The notes under the pieces were generated by a model. It saw only the letters and a program-made list of their open reading frames with translations, did not search any database and was not told the DNA's origin. A stretch of 64,000 nt of DNA, from the NCBI GenBank assembly GCA_905234265.1, contig CAJOHJ010000004.1:387113-451112 (forward strand), written 5' to 3'. Numbering within the stretch: position 1 is the first letter of the stretch; the number at the start of each line of letters is the position of its first letter. The position numbers and the translations under genes are program-made. Positions 26,934-34,572 of the stretch are shown here, one piece after another. Origin of the DNA: an uncultured Prevotella sp. (lineage in GTDB: Bacteria > Bacteroidota > Bacteroidia > Bacteroidales > Bacteroidaceae).

Positions 26934-28862
26934 GTGAAAAAAGCCGCTGTCAACATAGCAAGGCTGCTGTTAGCCGTCACCTTCATCTTCTCTGGCTTCG
27001 TGAAGGCCATAGACCCACTGGGCGTGCAGTACAAGATTACCGACTACATGCACGCCATGGGACTGGGAGCGCTGACGGCCGACTCGCTGACGCTGACGGC
27101 GGCGGTGCTGCTGTCGGCGGTGGAGTTCGGGCTGGGCATCTGCCTGCTGTTCGCCATCAGGCGCAGGCTGGTGTCGAAGATGGTGGCTGCCGTGATGGCG
27201 GTGATGACGCTGCTGACGCTGTGGCTTGCCATAGCCAACCCCATCAGCGACTGCGGATGCTTCGGCGACGCCATAGTGCTTACCAACTGGCAGTCGCTGC
27301 TGAAGAACGTCGTGCTGACGGCGCTGGCCGCCGTGGTAGCCCTGTGGCCGCAGCTGATGGCGAGGCTCATTTCGAAGTCTAACCAGTGGATAGTAATCAA
27401 CTATTCAGCAGTCTTCATCCTCGGACTGTCGGCATGGTCGCTCTACTACCTGCCATATTTCGATTTCCGGCCATATCACGTGGGTGCCAGCCTGCGCGAA
27501 GGATGGCAGCGCATGATGGACGGCGAAGACTCGCCATACATGGACTTCAGCATTGAGCGCGACGGAGACGACATCACCGAGCAGGTGCTCAACGACGAAG
27601 GCTACGTGTTCCTGCTGGTGGCTCCGCACGTGGAGAATGCCGACGACAGCCGTCTGGACCAGATAAACCAGCTCTACGAGTACTCCGAGGAGCATGGATA
27701 CCCGTTCTATTGCCTTACGGCAAGCGGAACGACGGGCATCAGGCGGTGGCAGGACATGACGGGTGCGGAATATCCGTTCTGCTTCACCGACGACGTCGTG
27801 CTGAAAACCATTATCCGCAGCAACCCCGGTCTTCTGCTGCTCCACGACGGCACCGTGGTGCGCAAGTGGAGCCACAACCAGCTTCCCGACGAGGAAGAGC
27901 TGGACGTGCCGCTCACAGAAAGCACCATGGGACAGATGGGGGAGGACTCTGTGCCGCGGAAACTGCTCGTGCTGCTGATGTGGTACATCCTGCCGCTGGC
28001 ATTGCTCACCCTGGCCGACCGCTTGTGGGCCTGGTCTGCATGGATAAGAAAGAAACGCAAAGAGAAAATAGATAATTTAAACCCATTTAAAACAAAACAG
28101 ACAATGAGAAAAAAGATTGTAGCAGGCAACTGGAAAATGAACCTGAACCTGCAGGAGGGCATTGCCCTGGCAAGCGAACTGAATGAGGCACTGAAGGCCG
28201 ACAAGCCTAATTGCGATGTCGTAATCTGCACACCGTTCATACACCTGGCATCTGTCGCCGGCGTGCTGGACCAGCAGACCATCGGCCTGGGTGCAGAGAA
28301 CTGCGCCGACAAGGAAAAGGGCGCCTTCACTGGTGAGGTGAGCGCAGAAATGGTGAAGTCTACCGGTGCCCAGTATGTCATTCTCGGCCACTCAGAGCGT
28401 CGTGAGTACTACAAGGAGACTCCGGAAATCCTTAAGGAGAAGGTTCTGCTGGCCCTGAAGAACGGTCTGAAGGTTATCTTCTGCATCGGCGAGACTCTTG
28501 CTGAGCGTGAGGCTAACAAGCAGAACGCCGTGGTGAAGGCAGAGCTGGAAGGCAGCGTCTTCAACCTCAGCGAGGAAGACTTCCGCAAGATTGTCATCGC
28601 CTACGAGCCTATCTGGGCCATCGGAACAGGCAAGACGGCTACCGCCGAGCAGGCAGAGGAAATCCACGCCTACATCCGCTCCATCGTGGCTGAGAAATAC
28701 GGACAGGCCGTTGCCGACGACACCAGCATCCTCTACGGCGGCTCTTGCAAGGCATCGAATGCCCCTGAGCTGTTCGCAAAGCCCGACATCGACGGTGGAC
28801 TTATCGGCGGTGCTTCGCTGAAATGTGCCGACTTCAAGGGCATTATCGACGCCTGGAAATAA
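26934..28862 (+). CDS. DoxX-family membrane protein joined in frame to triosephosphate isomerase
   Basis: One open frame of 642 residues from GTG 26934. Residues 1-150 are a DoxX-like four-helix membrane domain ([19 protein letters not shown], a DCGCFGD motif). A fifth helix lies near 155-180, then a soluble, presumably periplasmic region and a last helix near 345-365 followed by RKKRKEK. Residues 391-642 are a complete triosephosphate isomerase. In related genomes these are two genes. Here the frame reads straight through GAG AAA ATA; with one A fewer in the four-A run at 28065-28068 it would be GAG AAA TAG, a natural DoxX end. So this may be a true fusion, a slippage site or a one-base sequence error. 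The positive-inside rule would place the isomerase in the cytoplasm. Confidence 0.7.
   Translation: MKKAAVNIARLLLAVTFIFSGFVKAIDPLGVQYKITDYMHAMGLGALTADSLTLTAAVLLSAVEFGLGICLLFAIRRRLVSKMVAAVMAVMTLLTLWLAIANPISDCGCFGDAIVLTNWQSLLKNVVLTALAAVVALWPQLMARLISKSNQWIVINYSAVFILGLSAWSLYYLPYFDFRPYHVGASLREGWQRMMDGEDSPYMDFSIERDGDDITEQVLNDEGYVFLLVAPHVENADDSRLDQINQLYEYSEEHGYPFYCLTASGTTGIRRWQDMTGAEYPFCFTDDVVLKTIIRSNPGLLLLHDGTVVRKWSHNQLPDEEELDVPLTESTMGQMGEDSVPRKLLVLLMWYILPLALLTLADRLWAWSAWIRKKRKEKIDNLNPFKTKQTMRKKIVAGNWKMNLNLQEGIALASELNEALKADKPNCDVVICTPFIHLASVAGVLDQQTIGLGAENCADKEKGAFTGEVSAEMVKSTGAQYVILGHSERREYYKETPEILKEKVLLALKNGLKVIFCIGETLAEREANKQNAVVKAELEGSVFNLSEEDFRKIVIAYEPIWAIGTGKTATAEQAEEIHAYIRSIVAEKYGQAVADDTSILYGGSCKASNAPELFAKPDIDGGLIGGASLKCADFKGIIDAWK
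28104..28862 (+). CDS. tpiA: Triosephosphate isomerase (internal start within the fused frame)
   Basis: Interconverts dihydroxyacetone phosphate and glyceraldehyde 3-phosphate in glycolysis. From ATG 28104 the protein is 252 residues, normal for the family, and begins [13 protein letters not shown] with the catalytic lysine. The catalytic histidine is in [11 protein letters not shown], the glutamate in [15 protein letters not shown], and phosphate-binding loops are [11 protein letters not shown] and GLIGGASLK. The start is preceded by an A-rich tract (AAAACAAAACAGACA), typical for Bacteroidota initiation, so independent translation is likely even though the frame is continuous with DoxX upstream. 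Confidence 0.92.
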   Translation: MRKKIVAGNWKMNLNLQEGIALASELNEALKADKPNCDVVICTPFIHLASVAGVLDQQTIGLGAENCADKEKGAFTGEVSAEMVKSTGAQYVILGHSERREYYKETPEILKEKVLLALKNGLKVIFCIGETLAEREANKQNAVVKAELEGSVFNLSEEDFRKIVIAYEPIWAIGTGKTATAEQAEEIHAYIRSIVAEKYGQAVADDTSILYGGSCKASNAPELFAKPDIDGGLIGGASLKCADFKGIIDAWK

Positions 28863-28954
28863 TGCGGATGCATTCTGAACAGGAAAAAAGAGGCAGAGAA
28901 TAGAGAATAAAAAGTAGGGAATATAATAAAAATGTGTGAGGAGATTTAAGCGTT

Positions 28955-29599
28955 ATGGAAAATATCAACAGAAGCAGAAATAGTTTGCACAAGGGTGTTT
29001 TATTTCTTATTTTTTATTTTCTATTCAGCTATGCCGGGGCGCAGACCTTCACAGAGCGTCTGCAGGAAAGCAAGGCCGGCGAGCCTTCGGTGACAGTCCA
29101 CGAGAGCGCCGAGATAGACAAGCTGGTGAACAGCGAACAGCTGACGGCACGGCCTGCTGCCGCATCGTCGGCAGCGCATCCTGCCGCCACGCCAGGGCAT
29201 CCGGCTGCCACATCTGGCAAGGACGCCGGCAAGACGCAGGCTGCTAACAGTGCCCAGACGGCTGCTGGAGCGGAGAACCCGTCGGCAGGCACTGAGAACG
29301 GTGCTGCCGCCGAGCGCCCACGCACCGTCCACGGCGTAAAGGTCATGGGCTACCGCGTGCAGGCATACGTCGGCGGAAATTCGCGCAAGGACCGCCAGCA
29401 GGCTGAGCAGGTTGGCAACAACATCAAGGCGCAATTCTCCGGCGTGCCTGTATATGTGCATTTCTACTCGCCGCGTTGGATTTGCCGCGTTGGCAACTAC
29501 CGCACCTATGAAGAGGCCCACCAGATGCTTGTCAGTCTCAGAAAGCTGGGATACACGCAGGCGTCGATCGTGAAGGGCAAGATAACGGTGCCTTATTAG
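28955..29599 (+). CDS. Exported SPOR-domain protein
   Basis: A 214-residue protein. A hydrophobic N-terminal segment (LFLIFYFLFSYAGA, about 16-29) serves as signal or anchor. A low-complexity A/P/G/T linker (about 66-120) leads to a SPOR domain (129-214): VMGYRVQAYVGGNSRKDRQQAEQV, VYVHFYSPRWICRVGNYRTYEEAHQML, LGYTQASIVKGKI. SPOR domains bind glycan strands of peptidoglycan lacking stem peptides, often at the division site. It lies between tpiA and folE, a conserved order in Bacteroidota, and shares their transcript. Confidence 0.82.
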   Translation: MENINRSRNSLHKGVLFLIFYFLFSYAGAQTFTERLQESKAGEPSVTVHESAEIDKLVNSEQLTARPAAASSAAHPAATPGHPAATSGKDAGKTQAANSAQTAAGAENPSAGTENGAAAERPRTVHGVKVMGYRVQAYVGGNSRKDRQQAEQVGNNIKAQFSGVPVYVHFYSPRWICRVGNYRTYEEAHQMLVSLRKLGYTQASIVKGKITVPY

Positions 29600-29683
29600 T
29601 TCATAGTTGACTTTGTCAAGCTAAAGCTTCACAGCTGATAGTTAATAGTTAATCAGGTAAATCCGTTAATCGGTAAACAGCTT

Positions 29684-30280
29684 ATGGCATTGGATAATAG
29701 TAACGAGACATTCCGCGAAGGCCTTGACGAACTGGCCGGACACTACAAGATCATTCTGTCGCTGCTTGGCGAGGATGCTGGGCGCGAGGGACTGCTGAAG
29801 ACGCCCATGCGTGTTGCCAAGGCCATGCAGATGCTCACGCGCGGCTACGAGATGGATGCGCACGAGGTGCTGCGACAGGCTCTCTTCAAGGAGGACTATT
29901 CGCAAATGGTGATAGTGAAGGACATCGACTTCTTCTCACTCTGCGAGCACCACATGCTGCCCTTCTACGGCAAGGCGCACGTGGCATACATTCCTAACGG
30001 ATACATCACGGGCCTGTCGAAGATTGCGCGCGTGGTAGACATCTACAGCCACCGCCTGCAGGTGCAGGAGCGCATGACGCTGCAAATCAAGGAGTGCATT
30101 CAGCAGACGCTGCATCCGCTGGGCGTGATGGTCGTCGTGGAGGCGCGCCACATGTGCATGCAGATGCGCGGCGTGGAAAAGCAGAACAGCATCACCACCA
30201 CGAGCGACTTCTCCGGGGCCTTCAATCAGGCAAAGACGCGCCAGGAGTTTATGAATCTGATTCACAACAATCAGATATGA
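29684..30280 (+). CDS. folE: GTP cyclohydrolase I
   Basis: A 198-residue enzyme converting GTP to 7,8-dihydroneopterin triphosphate, the first step of folate and related pterin synthesis. Zinc and catalytic residues are visible in [25 protein letters not shown] (cysteine and two histidines) and [20 protein letters not shown] (second cysteine). The fold blocks [21 protein letters not shown] and [21 protein letters not shown] are standard. It ends the DUF1599-DoxX-tpiA-SPOR set, 84 bases after the SPOR gene. Confidence 0.93.
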   Translation: MALDNSNETFREGLDELAGHYKIILSLLGEDAGREGLLKTPMRVAKAMQMLTRGYEMDAHEVLRQALFKEDYSQMVIVKDIDFFSLCEHHMLPFYGKAHVAYIPNGYITGLSKIARVVDIYSHRLQVQERMTLQIKECIQQTLHPLGVMVVVEARHMCMQMRGVEKQNSITTTSDFSGAFNQAKTRQEFMNLIHNNQI

Positions 30281-30347
30281 GAGAGAAAACAAGGTGAAAA
30301 AGGAAATAAAGGCTAATCGTAAAAGGTAAACAGTAAAAGAAAGCAAT

Positions 30348-30920
30348 ATGGATCAGTTTAACAGTAACACATACAAGAAGCAGTCGCTGGGCAGTGAGTT
30401 CATGCACAGCTGCCTGGGCAAGATTATCATTCTGACGCTGGTAATTATCGTTTTGCTGATAATAGCTGTCATGACAGTGCCGTCAGACCAGGTGATGGCT
30501 GCGGAGATGGAAGACAACGTCCGCGAGTTCCTGCAGGACAACGACAGCATCAAGGGAGACGGCATCGACCAGGCGGTAGACAACTTCTCGAATATCTTCA
30601 CCGTTGCCGACAGCACTGTCGACGACCACGAGATTATGGAAGCCTACCACAAGTATAACGACCTGCGCATCTTCAAGCATGCGCTCTACAGCTCGGCCAT
30701 CGTCTTCAACAACTTACACCCGATGGGCGTACGCATTGGCGTCGGCGTCTTCGGAGTGGTCATTCCGACGATTGAATATCCCGACCTGCTGCTCGACGTG
30801 TCGGCGGTGAGGCGTGAGTACAACAAGAAGCTCATTCAGGATGTGCCGCTGCCAGATCAGTATGTCGGCGAAAACCCGAACTTGAAGCCGTACCACTATA
30901 AAGGCAATCCGGACGACTGA
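30348..30920 (+). CDS. Single-pass membrane protein of unknown function
   Basis: A 190-residue protein with one strong membrane helix (IIILTLVIIVLLIIAVMTV, about 26-44) after a short polar N-terminus, then an acidic domain (about 48-100) and a more hydrophobic segment (RIGVGVFGVVIPTIEYPDLLLDV, about 130-150). I do not recognise the family. It sits 67 bases after folE on the same strand, separated by an A/G-rich spacer, and could be the last gene of that operon. A palindrome-rich block follows it. Confidence 0.6.
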   Translation: MDQFNSNTYKKQSLGSEFMHSCLGKIIILTLVIIVLLIIAVMTVPSDQVMAAEMEDNVREFLQDNDSIKGDGIDQAVDNFSNIFTVADSTVDDHEIMEAYHKYNDLRIFKHALYSSAIVFNNLHPMGVRIGVGVFGVVIPTIEYPDLLLDVSAVRREYNKKLIQDVPLPDQYVGENPNLKPYHYKGNPDD

Positions 30921-30957
30921 TTGCAACAGGCCACACGGTCTCTGCCAGTTGCGGAAT

Positions 30958-31100
30958 TATTTCCGTGGGCTACAAAGTTATCTCTGTGAGTTACGAAATT
31001 ATCTCACAGAGATATTTTTTTATCTCTGCATGTTATAAAATTATCTCTGCATGTTATGAAATTATCTCACAGAGATAATTTTTTTTTCTCTGCATGTTAC
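30958..31100. repeat. TTATCTCTG/CAGAGATAA palindrome family, locus 3
   Basis: A block of about 140 bases made of repeated words TTATCTCTGTGAG, TTACGAAATTATCTCACAGAGAT, TTATCTCTGCATGTTATGAAATTATCTC. ATCTCTGTGA and TCACAGAGAT pair around 14 bases. It fills the space between two converging genes, the membrane protein on the plus strand and rseP on the minus strand. Confidence 0.7.
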
Positions 31101-31108
31101 GAAAAAAA

Positions 31109-31138
31109 CTTGCAGAGATGTGGAAACGTCTCTGCAAG
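31109..31138 (-). terminator. Terminator of the tsaB-rseP operon
   Basis: On the minus strand CTTGCAGAGA and TCTCTGCAAG (31129-31138 and 31109-31118 on the plus strand) form a 10-pair perfect stem with a 10-base loop, followed directly by TTTTTTTCG. It lies 26 bases beyond the rseP stop codon. The stem words are again part of the CAGAGATAA family. Confidence 0.8.
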
Positions 31139-31163
31139 CAGTATGGTTGAATGGTGTTGAGGA

Positions 31164-32594
31164 CTACATATATCCCAGCCAGCGGAGGATGTCGTTCAGG
31201 TTGGCAACGACCATCAGCAGCACGAGCAGCCCGAAGCCTACATATTCGGCCTTTATCATGAACTCGTCCGACGGCTTGCGGCCGGTAATCATCTCGTAGA
31301 TGAGGAACAGCACGTGGCCTCCATCCAAGGCCGGAATGGGCAGTATGTTCATGAATGCGAGGATGATGCTCAGGAACGCCGTCATCTTCCAGAACATGTA
31401 CCAGTCCCACATTGGCGGGAACAGTGAGCCGATGGCTCCGAAGCCGCCGAGTGATTTTGCGCCGTCGGCGGTGAAGACGTACTTCATGTCGTCAACGTAT
31501 GACGCCAGCACGTTCCATCCGTAGGTGATGCCTGCTGGTATGCTCTCCAGGAAGCCATACTCTATGGTCGTCGGCTTGTAGAGCTTGTTGAGCAGCAACG
31601 GTATGAAGCCCAGCTTCAGCTCTGGGGTCAGCGTCACCACGGCGGTGTCCGTGCGTGCCTCGTTGCCGAAGACGATGGTGACGTTGCGTGCCTTCAGCGA
31701 GTCGGCCTGCGTCTTGGCAGTCAGCAGCAGGTCTTCGCGCTTGCCGATGAATTCCGTGAAGGCATTGTAGGAGTCTATCTCTTCACCGTTGGCGGCAATG
31801 ATGCGGTCGCCCTTCTGCATGCCTATGCTTGCGGCGGGCGTCTCCGGCAGAACGCTGTCAACCACTGCCGGCACCAGCGGGCGCACAAAGGCAGGGTCGG
31901 TCTTCAGCATGCCGAGCAGGTTGATGTCTCCCGGCAGCGGCAGGCTCACGGGCTTGCCCTCGCGGATAATGTCCACACGGTGGGCCTCGGAAATGTCGCG
32001 GAACAAATCGGCAGAGAAGTCCTTGAAGGCGCCCTTGTCAGTGCCGACGAGGATGTCGCCATCCTTGAAGCCGTACTGCTTGGCCTCCTGGTTGAACTTC
32101 ATGCCCAGCGACATATCCTTCACGGGAATGTACGAGTCTCCCCAGTAGAAGAGAATCATTGAGTAGATGAACAATGCCAGCAGGAAGTTCACCAGCACGC
32201 CGCCAATCATTATCAGCAGGCGCTGCCATGTGGGCTTCGTGCGGAATTCCCAGGGGTGAGTCTCTTCGCTCAGCTTCTGGTTGGTTTCGTCTATCATGCC
32301 GTCGATGGCGCAATAGCCGCCCAGCGGCAGCCATCCCACGCCGTATTCTGTGCCTACGTACTCCTTGGTGCCGTCTTCCTTCGTCGGCACTGTGGTGGGC
32401 GTGAGGTGCAGAAGCTTGCGCACCCACGTGTCATAAGTGCTCAGCAGGTGGAACTTCGGATTGAAGAAAAGATAGAACCGCGAAACTCTTACCTTGAAGA
32501 GCTTGGCGAAGAAAAAGTGGCCGCCCTCGTGCAGGAGTACCAGCAGCGAGATGGCCAGCATGAATTGTAATAGTCTTATTAAGAATACTTCCAT
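31164..32594 (-). CDS. rseP: RIP metalloprotease RseP (site-2 protease, M50)
   Basis: A 476-residue zinc protease embedded in the inner membrane; homologues cleave anti-sigma factors within the membrane. HEGGH (H22, E23, H26) in the first helix is the zinc site, and NILPIPALDGGHVLF near the C-terminus has the LDG that supplies the third ligand. A PDZ-like domain is in the centre (SIGMQKGDRIIAANGEEIDSYN). At least four membrane segments are visible, including LLIMIGGVLVNFLLALFIYS. It is the last gene of the tsaB to rseP minus-strand operon and is preceded by a C/A-rich repeat spacer. Confidence 0.92.
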   Translation of the reverse strand: MEVFLIRLLQFMLAISLLVLLHEGGHFFFAKLFKVRVSRFYLFFNPKFHLLSTYDTWVRKLLHLTPTTVPTKEDGTKEYVGTEYGVGWLPLGGYCAIDGMIDETNQKLSEETHPWEFRTKPTWQRLLIMIGGVLVNFLLALFIYSMILFYWGDSYIPVKDMSLGMKFNQEAKQYGFKDGDILVGTDKGAFKDFSADLFRDISEAHRVDIIREGKPVSLPLPGDINLLGMLKTDPAFVRPLVPAVVDSVLPETPAASIGMQKGDRIIAANGEEIDSYNAFTEFIGKREDLLLTAKTQADSLKARNVTIVFGNEARTDTAVVTLTPELKLGFIPLLLNKLYKPTTIEYGFLESIPAGITYGWNVLASYVDDMKYVFTADGAKSLGGFGAIGSLFPPMWDWYMFWKMTAFLSIILAFMNILPIPALDGGHVLFLIYEMITGRKPSDEFMIKAEYVGFGLLVLLMVVANLNDILRWLGYM

Positions 32595-32606
32595 AGTCTG
32601 TTATAT

Positions 32607-32648
32607 GGTGATGGGTGTTTGGTGTTTGGTGTTGGGTGTTTGGTGTTG
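32607..32648. repeat. C/A-rich short tandem repeats between dxr and rseP
   Basis: On the coding strand the 54-base intercistronic gap is mostly copies of CACCAAACAC / CACCCAACAC with a period of 8 and 16 bases. It is unstructured and lies 13 bases upstream of the rseP ATG. Confidence 0.55.
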
Positions 32649-33818
32649 TTATGCCATCGTCTGGCTGAGGATTTCTGTGGCAATGCTGCGTGCCTCCTTG
32701 TCGGTGGCCACATAGGTGTCGTAGTCAGGCTGCTTGCAGAAGGTGGCGCGCTGCATGGTCTTGCCGATGATGTCGGCCATGCCGAGGAATGTGCAGCGGT
32801 CTTCAAGGAATGCGCGGTTGACGATTTCGTTGGCGGCATTCAGTATGCAGGGCATGTTTCCGCCCTGTGCGATGGCGTCGAATGCCAGCTGCAGGCACTG
32901 GAATTTCTGCATGTCCGGCTCGAAGAACTCCAGCTTCTGTGCAAAGAAGTCGAGGCGTGGGCCACTCAGCGGCAGGCGGTTGGGGAATGAGAATGCATAC
33001 TGTATCGGCAGCCTCATGTCCGGTACTCCCAGCTGCGCCTTCACGGCTCCGTCGGCAAACTGCACGGCACTGTGTACGATAGACTGTGGATGCACCAGCA
33101 CCTGTATCTGCCTGGCGTCGACGCCGAAGAGCCATTTTGCCTCTATCACCTCGAAGCCTTTGTTCATCATGCTTGCTGAGTCGATGGTTATCTTTGCGCC
33201 CATGTCCCATGTGGGATGGCGCAGAGCGTCGGCCTTAGTTACCGAGGCCAGCTCATCGATGCTTTTCGTGCGAAACGGGCCGCCGCTTGCCGTGAGCAGG
33301 ATTTTCTCTATGGCGTTGTCGCCCTCGCCGACGATGCTCTGGAAGATTGCCGAATGCTCGCTGTCCACGGGCAGGATTGGCGCATGGTTGTCAGCCGCCA
33401 GCTGGCATATCAGCTCGCCAGCCACTACCAGTGTCTCCTTGTTGGCAAGTGCTATTGCCTTGTGTGCCTTTATGGCGTGGATGGTCGGCGACAGTCCGGC
33501 GAAGCCCACCATGGCCGTCAGCACCATGTCTATCGGCTCTGCCTCCACTATCTCGTCGAGAGCCTGTCTGCCAGTGTACACTTTCACGTCGGGCAAGTCG
33601 CTCATCAGCTGCTGCAGGCGTTCGTAGTGCTGTTCGTTGGCAATCACCACTGCCGCAGGCTTGAACTTGTGAGCCTGTTCGGCCAGCATGTCTACCTTGT
33701 TGTTTGCCGTCAGGCAGTATACCTCGTAGAGGTCGCTGTGTTCTGCAATCACCTGCAGTGCCTGTGTTCCTATGGAGCCTGTAGAGCCGAGGATGGCTAT
33801 CTGTCTTTTTTGCTTCAT
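32649..33818 (-). CDS. dxr: 1-deoxy-D-xylulose 5-phosphate reductoisomerase
   Basis: A 389-residue enzyme making 2-C-methyl-D-erythritol 4-phosphate in non-mevalonate isoprenoid synthesis; the target of fosmidomycin. NADPH-binding ILGSTGSIGTQAL opens the protein. Catalytic-domain blocks LLPVDSEHSAIFQ, TASGGPF, TWDMGAKITIDSASMMNKGFEVIEA and VLVHPQSIVHSAVQF carry metal and substrate residues. ATG 33818 is used, since a TTG five codons earlier gives a non-family extension. It has its own -7 box (33842-33849) but also follows rimM by 141 bases, so two transcription routes are possible. Confidence 0.94.
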   Translation of the reverse strand: MKQKRQIAILGSTGSIGTQALQVIAEHSDLYEVYCLTANNKVDMLAEQAHKFKPAAVVIANEQHYERLQQLMSDLPDVKVYTGRQALDEIVEAEPIDMVLTAMVGFAGLSPTIHAIKAHKAIALANKETLVVAGELICQLAADNHAPILPVDSEHSAIFQSIVGEGDNAIEKILLTASGGPFRTKSIDELASVTKADALRHPTWDMGAKITIDSASMMNKGFEVIEAKWLFGVDARQIQVLVHPQSIVHSAVQFADGAVKAQLGVPDMRLPIQYAFSFPNRLPLSGPRLDFFAQKLEFFEPDMQKFQCLQLAFDAIAQGGNMPCILNAANEIVNRAFLEDRCTFLGMADIIGKTMQRATFCKQPDYDTYVATDKEARSIATEILSQTMA

Positions 33819-33841
33819 ATTACTGTTGCGCAATTTGGCTG

Positions 33842-33849
33842 CAAAAGTA
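33842..33849 (-). promoter_or_regulatory. -7 box of dxr-rseP
   Basis: TACTTTTG on the minus strand fits TAnnTTTG, 23 bases before the dxr start codon. It suggests dxr and rseP can be transcribed apart from tsaB-rimM. Confidence 0.55.
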
Positions 33850-33959
33850 CAAAATATTGATGTATATTACGGCTTATCAATTTATAAAGTAAGCTAAAAG
33901 AAATGAAAAATCGTGGGTGCGGGCTGCTTGCAGCATAGTCTTGGACAGCTGTGTAGTGT

Positions 33960-34469
33960 TCAGAGTTCGAGCAATCCCTCCGGCAGCTGCATTGTCAGCG
34001 TGCGCTTCTGCTGGTCGATGCCGGCAATCAGTTCGTCGGTGGCAGGGATAAGCCTTCCGTCGGCCATTTCGAAGAGAGTGTTTGCCGTAGAGTCGTCTAC
34101 GCCGCTGATGGTTCCTACGGTGCGTCCCGTGGCCTTGTCGATGATTGAGTAGCCCACGATGGCTGCGAGCGTCGGTCCGTCTTCGCCGTCGTCGGAAAGC
34201 TCGCGTGGGAAGTAGACGTCGCATCCTGTCAGCTCCGCGGCGCGTTCCATGGAGTCGATGTCGCAGAATTTCATGATGACGTTCGAGTCCGTCTTGAAGC
34301 GATACTCTTCTATGAAAAACGGTACGAGAATGCCGTCAACCATCAGCACCACGTAGTCTGCGTCCGTGCGGTCGAAGACATCGTCGTCGATGAGCATTGA
34401 GATTTCTCCCTTTACGCCGTGCGTCTTTCCCAGGCGGCCTATCTTGTAGCAGTCTTCCAGTCTGATCAT
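33960..34469 (-). CDS. rimM: Ribosome maturation factor RimM
   Basis: A 169-residue protein that helps 30S subunit assembly by binding ribosomal protein S19. The N-terminal RimM domain begins YKIGRLGKTHGVKGEIS (about 8-24), with FDRTDADYVVLMVDGILVPFFIEEYRF. The PRC-barrel half includes VGYSIIDKATGRTVGTISGVDDS and LIPATDELIAGID. ATG 34469 (MIRLEDCYKIG) is the family start; upstream codons are repeat sequence reading TPIIPITTTTPTPTNP. It follows murA by 103 bases. Confidence 0.88.
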   Translation of the reverse strand: MIRLEDCYKIGRLGKTHGVKGEISMLIDDDVFDRTDADYVVLMVDGILVPFFIEEYRFKTDSNVIMKFCDIDSMERAAELTGCDVYFPRELSDDGEDGPTLAAIVGYSIIDKATGRTVGTISGVDDSTANTLFEMADGRLIPATDELIAGIDQQKRTLTMQLPEGLLEL

Positions 34470-34474
34470 GGTGT

Positions 34475-34560
34475 GAATGGGGTTTGTGGGGGTGGGAGTT
34501 GTGGTGGTGATGGGAATTATGGGAGTTATGGGAGTGATGAGAATTATGGGGGTGATGTGG
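34475..34560. repeat. Degenerate short repeats before rimM
   Basis: On the plus strand the murA-rimM gap is built from ATTATGGGAGT / TTATGGGAGTGATG units and G/T-rich words; on the mRNA strand it is C/A-rich (CATAACTCCCATAATTCCC). It forms the untranslated sequence directly upstream of the rimM ATG. Confidence 0.55.
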
Positions 34561-34572
34561 CTGGCGCGATTA

